Of a stretch of 64,000 nucleotides of DNA, positions 1 to 8,762 are shown one piece after another; position 1 is the first letter of the stretch; each line of letters starts with the position of its first letter. Under the pieces are notes generated by a model that searched no databases, was not told the DNA's origin, and worked only from the letters and a program-made list of their open reading frames with translations. Position numbers and translations under genes: made by a program. Source of the stretch: JALHOP01 sp964484195 (GTDB taxonomy: Bacteria > Myxococcota > XYA12-FULL-58-9 > JALHOP01); assembly GCA_964484195.1 (NCBI GenBank), contig CAZAER010000009.1:62001-126000 (forward strand), written 5' to 3'.

Positions 1-783
1 GAGGTTGTCGCGATCTCGGTCGGCGAGGCGGACCACGCGACCGACGTTCACCGCCGGTTTCGCGGCGAGCCAAAGGTCCCCGAGCAAACGGGCCGCGACG
101 ACGCCGCCGAAGTAGTGGTTGGTGAGACGTGCGTATTCGGCGGTGCCGTCGCTGACCTCGACGTCGCGGATCCGATATAGCGGATAGTCGAAGCGCATCG
201 CGACTCCGGCTTCGAAGCGCTCGCCGAAGCGATAGACCGCTTGTGGTTGCGGCCAAAGCGCTTCGACGCGCCAACGGTCGTTGCTCCAGCGCAGGCCGGC
301 GATCGGGATCACCGGCGAGAACGGCAGGGTATTCGTGAACAGGAGCCCGAAGCTCACCACGAAGTCACGGTTGCCGCCGACCGCGTATCCCGCAAGGGCG
401 ACGCCCGCCACCGTGAGGTCACGTGGCATGCGGAAGTCCGCGTCGGAGGTGAAGCGTCCCGCGAGCACGGGCACGAAGCTCAAGGTCCAGCGTTCGTCGA
501 GCGGCACGAGAAAGAGCAGACCAGCCTGGAGATCGTTGCCGACGAAGGTGCCGCCGTCGCCGGGGTCGGTGCCCTCGAGCCAGGTGCGCCGGGCATAGAT
601 CGAGGCGCCCACCATGAAGTGATCCGTCAGCCGCAGGGGAGGGGTGCCGAGCGCGACTTCGGTGCTCGCCGAGCGCGCGCTGCCGCCCTGCAGAGTCTGA
701 GCGACATAGGCGCGGTCGAGCCGCGACTGGGCTCGCGCCGATGCAGAGAGGAGAGTGAGGAGCGCGAGGGCGAGACGGTTCAA
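1..783 (-). CDS. Outer-membrane beta-barrel-like protein, partial (C-terminus outside window)
   Basis: 261 codons are visible and the frame runs open to the window edge, so the C-terminus is missing. I place the start at a TTG only three bases after the stop of the upstream kinase gene, which implies co-translation. The N-terminus is a short basic and hydrophobic stretch ending ASARA before Gln, a convincing Sec signal peptide. The remainder is made of short aromatic-rich alternating segments (for example MRFDYPLYRI) and Gly turns, as in outer-membrane beta-barrels. I cannot name the family; a DUF6268-like barrel is one possibility. Pairing with a PEGA kinase suggests a regulated or sensed envelope protein, which is inference. 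Confidence 0.6.
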   Translation of the reverse strand, partial: MNRLALALLTLLSASARAQSRLDRAYVAQTLQGGSARSASTEVALGTPPLRLTDHFMVGASIYARRTWLEGTDPGDGGTFVGNDLQAGLLFLVPLDERWTLSFVPVLAGRFTSDADFRMPRDLTVAGVALAGYAVGGNRDFVVSFGLLFTNTLPFSPVIPIAGLRWSNDRWRVEALWPQPQAVYRFGERFEAGVAMRFDYPLYRIRDVEVSDGTAEYARLTNHYFGGVVAARLLGDLWLAAKPAVNVGRVVRLADRDRDNL

Positions 784-786
784 AGG

Positions 787-2496
787 CTACTTCAAGACTT
801 CGGTCACCTTGCTCGTCCGACCTGGGCTCACCGTGACCGACACGATGCGTTCGCTATGCAACTCCGGGTTCACCAAGCGCAAGGTGTAGACGCCCTCATA
901 GAGCTGCGTCGGGGGGAGGGGGGTGCTGCCTAGCTTCTTGCCGCCTAGATAAACATCGGCCCAGGGCTGCGCGTCGACCACGACATGACCGGTACGGAAA
1001 ACCAGCTCCTTGCGCACGCTTTCGCCCGGCTTGGTGGTCAAGCGCATGGTGGTATCGAGCCCGGTCTTTTCGTCGCGCAGGCGGATCGTCCAACGGCCGG
1101 CGTCGAGACGCTTGTCGGTGATTGGTGTCCGCCCTAGCGGATTGCCGTTCACCGTGACGGTGGCGTCGGGGACGCTCGAGAGGAAGAGACGCGCGGTTTT
1201 GTCGACCTCGGGGCGGCGGGTGGGAGGAGGGCGGGAGGTGGGCTTGGGGGGAATCGGTTTGTCGGTGATCGGTCGATCGGCAATCGATCGATCGGCAATC
1301 GGCTTGTCGGCAATCGGCTCATCGGCAATCGGTCGATCGGCAATCGGCTCATCGGCAATCGGCTTATCGGCAATCGGCTTGTCGGTAGTCGGTCGGTCGG
1401 CAATCACTTCCGTGCCCGGCTCGTACCACGCCGCAATACTCGCAACCAGCACCACCCCCGCCGTCAACGCCGCGCCGACGAGCACCGTTCGCGTCGATCG
1501 ATTCGCGGGTACCGGTGTGCGATCCCCGAGCAAAATATCCCGCATCGCCGTTGGCGGTCGCCGCAGATCGCTTGGCCGCTTGTCGGGAAACAAGTCCCGC
1601 ACCATCCCGGCAACGTCGTCGTCACCGGTGCTGCCCAACGTACTGGCGATTCGCCCGGCCTCGCGACGCACCACATCGCAGCTCTCGGGTCGCGCGTCGG
1701 GCTTGACCGCGAGCATCTGCTCGCACAAGCGCGCGAGCTCCGGATTGCAATCCGGCCGCAGTGTGAGCAAAGGCGTGTGTTTGCCTTCGCGGACACGGCT
1801 CAACAGCTCGAGCTGATCGTCTCCCGAGTAGCAGCGGCGGCGCGTCACCAGCTCGTAGAGCACGATGCCGAGCGCGTACACGTCGGTGCGGCGATCGACC
1901 GTCATGCCGCGCGCTTGCTCGGGGGCCATGTAGCCGATCTTTCCCTTGAGGACGCCTGCCCGTGTCAGCTCGAGCTCGTCACGCGCCGTGGCGATGCCGA
2001 AGTCCACGACCTTGACTACGCCCTGCCAGGTCACGAAGACGTTGGTCGGCGAGACGTCGCGATGCACGACCGCGAGCGAGCGGTCGTCGTCGTCGCGGAG
2101 CTCGTGTGCCGCGTGTAAGCCGGCAGCGGCGCCGACGATGATGCGGGCAACCACGGCGTCGGGAATGGTCGCCTTGCGTTGCACCGAGCGAGCGAGAACC
2201 TGCCCGAGGTCGACGCCCTCCAAGTGCTCCATGGCGAGGGCGTATTGCCCGTCGACATCGAAGAGCTCGTAGACCTGAATGAGATTGTGGTGCTTGAAGC
2301 GACCAGCGAGGCGAGCTTCGCGCAGGAACATCGCCACCGTCTGGTCGCGCTGCGCGAGCTTTGCGTTCAGGCGCTTCACCACGACGGATTTTTTGAAGCC
2401 GCCAGGTCCTGCCATGCTCGCGAGGAAGAGCTCCGCCATCCCGCCGACGGCGAGACGCTCCTCCAGCACGTAGCGGCCGAACGGACTGCGCTCCAT
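787..2496 (-). CDS. Hanks-type Ser/Thr protein kinase with TM helix and PEGA domains
   Basis: 569 aa, starting at ATG 2496 (MERSPFGRYVLEERL). The N-terminal kinase domain has a glycine loop (AVGGMAE), the ATP-binding Lys in VVVKRL, catalytic HRDVSPTN, DFGIA and APEQ, so it should be active. It lacks the common Arg before the catalytic Lys position (HRDVSPTN replaces HRDVKPEN), a variant known in myxobacterial kinases. A single TM helix lies near residues 335-355. Next come a linker of about 50 residues built from IADKP-type pentapeptides, a Pro-rich stretch, and two PEGA-like modules at the C-terminus (NGNPLGRTPI and LGGKKLGSTPL). Topology is cytoplasmic kinase with a periplasmic sensor. It is followed at three bases by a barrel-like gene and is divergent from the gene at 2554. 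Family assignment is firm; the ligand is unknown. Confidence 0.92.
   Translation of the reverse strand: MERSPFGRYVLEERLAVGGMAELFLASMAGPGGFKKSVVVKRLNAKLAQRDQTVAMFLREARLAGRFKHHNLIQVYELFDVDGQYALAMEHLEGVDLGQVLARSVQRKATIPDAVVARIIVGAAAGLHAAHELRDDDDRSLAVVHRDVSPTNVFVTWQGVVKVVDFGIATARDELELTRAGVLKGKIGYMAPEQARGMTVDRRTDVYALGIVLYELVTRRRCYSGDDQLELLSRVREGKHTPLLTLRPDCNPELARLCEQMLAVKPDARPESCDVVRREAGRIASTLGSTGDDDVAGMVRDLFPDKRPSDLRRPPTAMRDILLGDRTPVPANRSTRTVLVGAALTAGVVLVASIAAWYEPGTEVIADRPTTDKPIADKPIADEPIADRPIADEPIADKPIADRSIADRPITDKPIPPKPTSRPPPTRRPEVDKTARLFLSSVPDATVTVNGNPLGRTPITDKRLDAGRWTIRLRDEKTGLDTTMRLTTKPGESVRKELVFRTGHVVVDAQPWADVYLGGKKLGSTPLPPTQLYEGVYTLRLVNPELHSERIVSVTVSPGRTSKVTEVLK
1251..1405 (-). repeat. 15-bp tandem repeat in the kinase linker
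   Basis: About ten copies of a 15-bp unit lie in frame; on the coding strand the unit is GATTGCCGATNAGCC with small changes. They encode IAD-K/R/E-P pentapeptides. Each unit contains the core CCGATTGCCGAT, the same core found as a 7-bp repeat at 54172-54255. Because 15 is a multiple of three, copy-number change keeps the reading frame and would only lengthen or shorten the periplasmic linker. Confidence 0.9.
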
Positions 2497-2553
2497 GCGC
2501 GCAAGTGTAGCCGGATTGGCACCGCTGCAGAAACCTCGATATGAACCGGCCCA

Positions 2554-3042
2554 ATGCGCCCCCTGGCCCTGGCAATGCTGCTCTTGGTCGCGCCGACGCT
2601 CGCGTCCGCCAGAAGCCTGTCGCTCGAGCTCGCCGAGAAAGCTTACGCGGCGCTCGACTTCGATCAGGTCATGCCGCTTCTCACGCGAGCCGGGCAGGAG
2701 ACCCTGACGCCCGAGGAAGAACAACGCCGGCGTGAGCTCACGGCGGTGATGCACGCCATCTATGAACGCCCGACACTCGCCCGCAACGGCTTTCTCGAGG
2801 TGTTGGCGTACGACCCGCGCTACCAACTTCCCGACGGCAGCGCGCCCAAGATCCGAACCGCCTTCGAAGACGCTCTGTCCGCGCGAGCGGCGATGGGTGT
2901 GAAGCCGGCTCCGCCGGTTACGCAGCGATGGTGGTTCTGGGCGGGCGTCGGGGCTCTCGTCGTCGGCAGCATCGTCGCCGTCGGCATCGCTGCCGGCAAC
3001 CGCTCGCCCGATCACGACTATGGGCCGTACGCGCTACCGTGA
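2554..3042 (+). CDS. Secreted or membrane-anchored hypothetical protein
   Basis: 162 aa. Signal peptide at residues 1-20 (LALAMLLLVAPTLASA), an alpha-helical middle that looks TPR-like (LELAEKAYAALDFDQVMPLL), then a C-terminal hydrophobic helix at about residues 127-147 (WFWAGVGALVVGSIVAVGI) and a short polar tail. Similar small secreted proteins often accompany PEGA kinases in myxobacteria. It is divergent from the kinase at 787-2496, with 57 bases between the two starts, and its stop overlaps the GTG start of the next lipoprotein (GTGA), so the two are translationally coupled. No catalytic motif is visible and the function is unknown. Confidence 0.75.
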   Translation: MRPLALAMLLLVAPTLASARSLSLELAEKAYAALDFDQVMPLLTRAGQETLTPEEEQRRRELTAVMHAIYERPTLARNGFLEVLAYDPRYQLPDGSAPKIRTAFEDALSARAAMGVKPAPPVTQRWWFWAGVGALVVGSIVAVGIAAGNRSPDHDYGPYALP

Positions 3043-3377
3043 GACTGCTGACCGTCATAGCGTTGCTTGCCACCTGCGCGTGTGGCGCCGATGACGTCCT
3101 CGTCGAGGTCCTGAGCGCGCGCCGTGTTCCGACCGACGTCAACGCACTGCGGGTCACCGTCAGCGACGTCGAGGAGACCGACACCCTGCGCAGCGTCTTG
3201 GTCGAGCTCACCGGCCCGTTCCCTGCCTCGGTGCTCTTCGAGGTCGGAGAAGAAACCCCCGAGCGGCTGCGCGTCGAAGTCGATGCCCGCCTCGGCAACA
3301 ACCTCGTCGATAGTGCCTCCGCCGAAGCTGGACGCGACGGCGGCACGACGCGTATTCGGATCAACCTGGACGGCTAG
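3039..3377 (+). CDS. Small putative lipoprotein
   Basis: 112 aa from GTG 3039, which overlaps the stop of the preceding gene. The first 16 residues are hydrophobic and end in LLATCACG, a plausible lipobox (L-A-T-C), though Thr at -1 is less usual. The rest is a compact beta-rich domain of about 95 residues with no motif I recognise. The stop codon abuts the ATG of the bestrophin-like gene (TAG then ATG 3378), so 2554-4988 reads as one operon of four genes. Function unknown. Confidence 0.65.
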   Translation: MRLLTVIALLATCACGADDVLVEVLSARRVPTDVNALRVTVSDVEETDTLRSVLVELTGPFPASVLFEVGEETPERLRVEVDARLGNNLVDSASAEAGRDGGTTRIRINLDG

Positions 3378-4223
3378 ATGATCGACTACGATCCGCACGA
3401 TTGGTGGGCTACTTTTTTCGCGGTGCGCGGCTCGATGTTGACCGAGCTGTTGTCGCGTATCCTCGTGTGCACCGCGGTCGCCGCTGGTGTCGCGGTAGCG
3501 GCCGACTATGGCTTCGAGGTCGACGCCCCGGCGACACCGCACACTCTCGTCGGCGTGGCGCTCGGTCTGTTGTTGGTCTTCCGCACCAACGCCTCGTACG
3601 ACCGTTTCTGGGAGGGGAGAAAGCTCTGGGGCGGTATCGTCAACGCCACACGCAATCTCGTGCGCGGCGGCGCGGCGCTCTTTCCCGGCGACAAGGCGTT
3701 CGAGGAGCTGCGCTTGTGGACCCGCGCCTTTCCCTACGCTTGCATGCACCTGCTTCGCGGCACCAAGGGGGCGCTGCCGGTGGGTCTCACCCCTGGGGAC
3801 GAAGCCAAGGTCCTGGTGGCGCAGCATCCCCCACTCGCGGTGGCGTTGCGCATGAGCCGTGCCTTGAAAGATGCACGCGATCGCGGACTGGTCACGGACA
3901 TCCAGCAGATGCAGCTCGACGGCATCGTTGCTCAGCTCGTCGATCACATCGGCGCTTGCGAGCGCATCCACAAGACGCCGCTTCCTTTCGCCTACGTGGT
4001 GCATCTCCGCCGCGCGCTCCTCATCTATTGCCTGACATTGCCGTTCGTCTTCGTGAAGCCGATGCATTTCTGGAGCGTGCTCGCCTGCGCGCTCATCGCC
4101 TTCGTGCTCTTCGGCATCGAGGAGATCGGCGTCGAGATCGAAGACCCGTTCGGCACCGACTCGAACGACCTGCCGCTCGAAGGGATTTGCGCTTCGATCG
4201 ACAAGACGCTCCAGGCGCTGTGA
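3378..4223 (+). CDS. Bestrophin-family (UPF0187) anion channel-like membrane protein
   Basis: 281 aa. The N-terminal DYDPHDWWATFFAVRGS followed by a TM helix, then a second hydrophobic segment and the conserved FRTNASYDRFWEGRKLWG, is the signature of bacterial bestrophin homologues. Further TM segments lie near residues 210-250 (LLIYCLTLPFVFV, LACALIAFVLFGIEEIG), followed by the conserved acidic EDPFGTDSNDLPL near the C-terminus. Bacterial members form pentameric ion channels in the inner membrane. Length is normal for the family. It is directly abutted on both sides by co-directional genes (stop-to-start distance zero), so it belongs to a tight operon with the lipoprotein and the zincin. Confidence 0.9.
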   Translation: MIDYDPHDWWATFFAVRGSMLTELLSRILVCTAVAAGVAVAADYGFEVDAPATPHTLVGVALGLLLVFRTNASYDRFWEGRKLWGGIVNATRNLVRGGAALFPGDKAFEELRLWTRAFPYACMHLLRGTKGALPVGLTPGDEAKVLVAQHPPLAVALRMSRALKDARDRGLVTDIQQMQLDGIVAQLVDHIGACERIHKTPLPFAYVVHLRRALLIYCLTLPFVFVKPMHFWSVLACALIAFVLFGIEEIGVEIEDPFGTDSNDLPLEGICASIDKTLQAL

Positions 4224-4988
4224 ATGGCCTACGAGCTCCGCGACTACTTCGAGACCCAGGACGGCTCGCGTCCGGAGACCGAGGGACTCGCCGAGGCACT
4301 GGCGAAGAAACATCCACTCGCGGCGTTCGCGATCTTGCGAGGAGGAGACGTCTTCGAGCGCGCAGCCGCTAAAGCGGACATCGCGCGCAAGGCCGCCGAG
4401 CAGTACGTCGCGACGCTCGAGCTCGAGAGCCACGGTGCTGCCGTATCGGAAGTAACTCAGGTTCGCGGCGATGTCATTCAGCTCCTCGCCGGCAACCCGG
4501 GGCTCGTCTCGCGTATGGCCGCGGCCAAGCCCTTACGCATCGACATCGCGCCGCCGGGTGGCGCCTTCACCAAGCTCGGCCTGCCGCGCACCATGAGCAG
4601 CCATGTCGCCGGGGTCTTCTGGGACGTTCCGGAGTGGCCGAAAGCGCGCATCGTCGTGCGCCGGGAGCGCCTCGGTGACACACCGGCACTGGTGGCGCAC
4701 GAGCTCGGCCATGCGGTGTTCTATCTGGCCTTCAGTAACGGCGAGCGCTCGAGCATTTACGACATGCTGCGGCCCACCTTCGGGTCCCGAGCTTCGATGG
4801 ACGAAGCGTTCGCGATCTATACCGAACGCGAGGTCCAGAGCACCTTCGAGGCGAAAGACCGCGCCGCTCCGGGGATTTACGGCGCGGTGCGGCGGCAATG
4901 GTCGAATGACCAGGTGTTCACCCGATTCGTGCGCAAGCTCTACTTCCCCGCAAAGCCGCTCGCCGGCCCTGGAATGGCGCCTATTTGA
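4224..4988 (+). CDS. Putative zinc metallopeptidase-like protein (HELGH)
   Basis: 254 aa, with ATG directly after the stop of the bestrophin gene. A HELGH motif (VAHELGHAVFYL, about residues 155-166) is followed some 30 residues later by MDEAFAIYTEREV, which supplies a Glu suited to be the third zinc ligand in a gluzincin-like site. No signal peptide or TM segment is visible, so the product is probably cytoplasmic. The N-terminal half is helical and charged and matches nothing I know. Zinc hydrolase fold is likely; substrate and actual activity are unknown. Confidence 0.7.
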   Translation: MAYELRDYFETQDGSRPETEGLAEALAKKHPLAAFAILRGGDVFERAAAKADIARKAAEQYVATLELESHGAAVSEVTQVRGDVIQLLAGNPGLVSRMAAAKPLRIDIAPPGGAFTKLGLPRTMSSHVAGVFWDVPEWPKARIVVRRERLGDTPALVAHELGHAVFYLAFSNGERSSIYDMLRPTFGSRASMDEAFAIYTEREVQSTFEAKDRAAPGIYGAVRRQWSNDQVFTRFVRKLYFPAKPLAGPGMAPI

Positions 4989-5051
4989 GGGGTTCGCCGC
5001 GGCTGCCCCGATGTCCCGAAACCCGAGCAACACTCGGGACTTTCGCCCGAT

Positions 5052-8000
5052 ATGTCCCGCGTGCAGAACCACCCCCCCGTTCACCTCTCGCGCCTGTTTT
5101 TCCTCGCCGTAGGCCTGTTCTCGGGCACGGCCTTGGCGGCGCCGATCGTCGACACCGACCGGGACGGGCTTTCGGATGTCTCCGAGGCGACAGCGGGTAC
5201 GTCGCCGACGAACCCCGACAGCGACGGGGATGGGCTCACCGACGGCCGTGAGGTCGAAGCGCACGGCACCGATCCCCTGGACGCCGATAGCGACGACGGT
5301 GGCGTGAGCGATGGCATCGAAGTTTTGGTGCGCCACACCAACCCCAAGATGGCAGCCGACGATGCGAGCGCCGCGAGCTTCGGTGGCGGCCTGCTCGCGA
5401 CCTTCGTCGACGTCAACAACGTCGCCAACGTCGCAAACCTTGCTCAGGCAGAGTCCGCTTTCGCGACCGCGACTCCGAACGCGTTGCACTCGTACGTGAG
5501 CTACGTCCCGCTCGACTACAGCGACGGCACCGGTGACGCCGATGGAGCCTTCACGGGGGGCACGGCGCTGCAGGACGTCTGGAGCGACGACCGTGACACG
5601 TGGGCCTGCGCCTTTTCGGGTTACATCGTGGTTCCGCCGGCGACCGTCCCGGGCACGCACTACACCTTCGCGGTCGGCAGCGTCGACGGCGCGAGGCTTC
5701 GCGTGTTCGACGGCGCGACGTTGTTGACCGCTGAAGTGGACGGCAACCGCCCCTTCACCACCGGCCCGTTTTTGTCGGTCGAGTTTCCGGCTGTCGGCGG
5801 CGTCTTCCCGATCGAGCTGATGGCATACGGCGACGTCGGCTCGTGGGGCCTCGAGCTTTCCAGTGCCCCCGAAGGCACGCTCTTCAGCACGACTGCGTAC
5901 GATATCCTCACTGCCGGCAACCTCGTGGTCGCGAACCTCGTCGCCCTGCAGACCGTGACCGACATCGATGGCGGCTCGATGGAGAACGACGACATCATGG
6001 AGGTGCTCGTTCGTGTCCGTAATGACGGACAGATGCCCGCCGAGTCGGTGGTCTTCGACGTCAATCCACCGGGCGGCGTCACTCTCACTGGCATGGGCCT
6101 CGGCTTCACCAGCGTTCCGCCGGGGGCGACCGCCGCGGGCAACGAGCTCACCCTCGGCCGTCTACCCCCTGGGCACACCTTCCACCTCGTCTTTCGCGCG
6201 CGCCTCATTGCGACCGGCGAGCAGCGCCTCCAGGGCATCGTCACCGCCAGCACGACGACCCACGCGAGCATCGGCGCGAGCCGAGCCATCGAGTACACCG
6301 ACGACCCATTCCGCGGGGTCGTCGACAACTGGAACAACCCAGTCGCTCTCTTCCCCACGAGCGGCGAGGACGAAGACGACTACAGCCTGGTTGGTGAAGG
6401 CCAGGTGCAGATCAACGACAACGACGAAGACGGCATCGACTACGACGACGAGATCGCCGGTGGCACCGACCCGAACAATGCCGACACCGACGGCGATGGC
6501 ATCGATGACGGTGACGAGCTCGACCACGACACCGATCCCACCGAGCCGGACACGGATGGCGACGGCTTGAACGACGGCGACGAAGACCCCGACCACGACG
6601 GCATCCTCGATCCGAATGAAACCGATCCGCGCGACGCCGACACCGACAACGGCGGGCGTAACGATGGCGACGAGCGTACCAACGGCACGAACCCGCGTGA
6701 TCCGGCCGATGACGGCGTCCATGTCGACAGCGACGGCGACGGGATCGACGACGACGTCGAGGTGATCGGCGGCACCGATCCGAACGACGCGGACACCGAT
6801 GACGACGGTCTCGAGGATGGCGAAGAAGACGTCGATCACGACGGCGTGGTCGACCCAGGCGAGACCGATCCCAAGGACGACGACAGCGACGGTGACGGTC
6901 TCGAAGACGGCATCGAGGTTGCGATCGGCACCGACCCGCTCGATGCGGACACCGACGGGGGCGGCAAGCCCGACGACAACGAAGTGTCCGAGGGCACTGA
7001 TCCACTCGACCCGAACGACGACGTGCCAACGCCCCCGGGCCCGGTCGACCCGTTGGACCCCGTCGACGAAGAGCCTGGCCTCGTCGACTCCGATGGCGAC
7101 GGCATTCCCGACAATTACGAGGTCATCGGTGGTGGTTGTAAAGGTAGCCCGACGACTCCTTGGTCTCCAATGGTGGTGCTCATGATGCTTGCCGTAGCTC
7201 CTCGCCTCCGCCGCTTTCGCGGATGGTTCCTCGTCGTCGGCTTGTCGCTGTTCGCGGCGTCCGCCCAGGCCCAAGAGAATCGGGGCTTCGCGGCGGAGCG
7301 CATGCGTATGTCGATCGACCGCAACGGCATCCTCGATGTCGAGTACGGCCACATCCCCGAGCATCTCACCTGGGATCTCGGTCTCATGGTCGGCGTCGAG
7401 AACGACCCGCTGGTCCTCGAGGTGCAGAACGCCGACGGCTCACGTACCCGCGTTGGCTCGCTCATCGGCACGCGCGTGGCCGGCGATCTGGTGTTCGCCA
7501 TCGCCCTCTGGGACCACCTCCAGCTCGGCATCGATTTGCCGGTGATCCTGAGTCAGAGCCGCGATAGCGTACAAAACGCGACTCTCACCGACCTCTCGAG
7601 CGCCGGTCTCGGTGACTTGCGTCTCGTGCCCAAGATTGGGCTCGTTGGCCAAGAGGCAGCCGGCATCGACATCGCGATCATCGCCGGCGTCGCGTTACCC
7701 ACCGGTGGCGACGACGCTTATCGTGGCGGTGGCGGCGTTGCTTTCATGCCCGAGCTCGTCGTGTCGCGCCGCATCGATGCGTTCCGTATCGCCATGAACC
7801 TCGGCTACGCGACGCGCCCCAATCGCGAGTCGCTCGACCTCTCGATCGGCAACGAGCTCTACGGCAAGCTCGGTATGGCGGTGGTCTTGGGGCCTGTCGC
7901 CGAGCTCGGTGTCAGCGGCTCGATCGCGACCCGCGCCTCGGAGCCCTTCCAGAACCGCAACCAGACGCCCGCTGAAGTGGACGGCATCCTGTCGTTCTTC

Positions 8001-8756
8001 TTGCCGTCGGACTTCATCCTCTTCGCCGCCGCGGGTGTCGGCGTCGGCAACGGCTTTGGTACGCCCGATTGGCGACTCATCGGCGGTCTGCGCTACGCGC
8101 CCGTCAAAGAGAAGCCGCCCGCGCCACAACCAGAGCCTCCTCCTCCTCCGCCGGTCACCGATCGCGACGGCGACGGTATCCTCGACGACCGCGATCAGTG
8201 CCCGGACGCACCCGAGGTCTTCAACCAGTTCGAAGACGAAGATGGCTGCCCCGATGCGCCTCCTCCTCCGCCCGAGCCGGTCGCCGCGCCCGTGGTCATC
8301 GACCGCGACGGCGACGGCGTCCCCGACGCCATCGACAACTGCCCCGACGTCCCCGGCCTGCCCGACTTCCAGGGCTGCCCCGAGGCGCAGAAGGTGCGCA
8401 TCGAGAGCGACCGCCTGGTGATCACCGAGACCGTGCGCTTCCGCACCGGCAAGTCGATCATCGACAAGCGCAGCTACACTCTGCTCAGCAACATCGCCGC
8501 CGTGCTCAAGGTGCACCCGGAGATCGAGCTGGTCGAAGTGGGTGGCCACACCGACGACGTCGGCAGCGACGAAAAGAACCTCGTGCTGTCGCAGAAGCGC
8601 TCGGCGGCGGTCGTAGCCTATCTCACCAAACAAGGTGTCGACGGCACGCGCCTCGCCGCCATGGGCTACGGCGAGAGCAGAACGCTCGAGGCCGGTACCT
8701 CGAAGGAAGCGCGCGCCGCGAACCGGCGTGTCGAGTTCCTCATCAAGCAGAAGTAG
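5052..8756 (+). CDS. Giant surface protein: TSP3 repeats, internal MYXO-CTERM-like segment, OmpA barrel and OmpA C-terminal domain
   Basis: 1234 aa. Order: signal peptide (to about residue 30, ending TALAAP); TSP3 calcium repeats at 33-95 (DTDRDGLSD, DSDGDGLTDG); a PA14-like beta domain at about 110-285; a DUF11-like domain at about 300-420; a long TSP3 array at about 450-690. Then GGGC at about 693, a short hydrophobic stretch and RLRRFR, which resembles a MYXO-CTERM sorting tail. Immediately afterwards a second signal-peptide-like segment (LVVGLSLFAASAQAQ) leads into a beta-barrel, more TSP3 repeats and a C-terminal OmpA peptidoglycan-binding domain (GGHTDDVGSDEKN, ANRRVEFLI). No stop or frameshift is visible at the junction. 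It reads like two genes joined in frame; a separate start at ATG 7170 is possible. Confidence 0.85.
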   Translation: MSRVQNHPPVHLSRLFFLAVGLFSGTALAAPIVDTDRDGLSDVSEATAGTSPTNPDSDGDGLTDGREVEAHGTDPLDADSDDGGVSDGIEVLVRHTNPKMAADDASAASFGGGLLATFVDVNNVANVANLAQAESAFATATPNALHSYVSYVPLDYSDGTGDADGAFTGGTALQDVWSDDRDTWACAFSGYIVVPPATVPGTHYTFAVGSVDGARLRVFDGATLLTAEVDGNRPFTTGPFLSVEFPAVGGVFPIELMAYGDVGSWGLELSSAPEGTLFSTTAYDILTAGNLVVANLVALQTVTDIDGGSMENDDIMEVLVRVRNDGQMPAESVVFDVNPPGGVTLTGMGLGFTSVPPGATAAGNELTLGRLPPGHTFHLVFRARLIATGEQRLQGIVTASTTTHASIGASRAIEYTDDPFRGVVDNWNNPVALFPTSGEDEDDYSLVGEGQVQINDNDEDGIDYDDEIAGGTDPNNADTDGDGIDDGDELDHDTDPTEPDTDGDGLNDGDEDPDHDGILDPNETDPRDADTDNGGRNDGDERTNGTNPRDPADDGVHVDSDGDGIDDDVEVIGGTDPNDADTDDDGLEDGEEDVDHDGVVDPGETDPKDDDSDGDGLEDGIEVAIGTDPLDADTDGGGKPDDNEVSEGTDPLDPNDDVPTPPGPVDPLDPVDEEPGLVDSDGDGIPDNYEVIGGGCKGSPTTPWSPMVVLMMLAVAPRLRRFRGWFLVVGLSLFAASAQAQENRGFAAERMRMSIDRNGILDVEYGHIPEHLTWDLGLMVGVENDPLVLEVQNADGSRTRVGSLIGTRVAGDLVFAIALWDHLQLGIDLPVILSQSRDSVQNATLTDLSSAGLGDLRLVPKIGLVGQEAAGIDIAIIAGVALPTGGDDAYRGGGGVAFMPELVVSRRIDAFRIAMNLGYATRPNRESLDLSIGNELYGKLGMAVVLGPVAELGVSGSIATRASEPFQNRNQTPAEVDGILSFFLPSDFILFAAAGVGVGNGFGTPDWRLIGGLRYAPVKEKPPAPQPEPPPPPPVTDRDGDGILDDRDQCPDAPEVFNQFEDEDGCPDAPPPPPEPVAAPVVIDRDGDGVPDAIDNCPDVPGLPDFQGCPEAQKVRIESDRLVITETVRFRTGKSIIDKRSYTLLSNIAAVLKVHPEIELVEVGGHTDDVGSDEKNLVLSQKRSAAVVAYLTKQGVDGTRLAAMGYGESRTLEAGTSKEARAANRRVEFLIKQK

Positions 8757-8762
8757 GGGCGG

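Noticed and set aside
1251..1405. CRISPR-like array
   Set aside because: Units are 15 bases without spacers and lie in frame in a kinase gene. It is a tandem repeat. The same applies to 54172-54255 (7-bp units).
3018..4433. Long minus-strand frame of about 470 codons opposite the lipoprotein and bestrophin genes
   Set aside because: It covers genes with clear family motifs on the other strand. Its protein is Arg/Glu/His-rich without any recognisable domain. It is an antisense by-product of high GC content.
6162..7364. Long minus-strand frames opposite the TSP3 array
   Set aside because: They mirror the DxDGDG repeat as Val/Ala/Gly/Arg-rich low-complexity protein. The plus strand has regular calcium repeats and clear domains.
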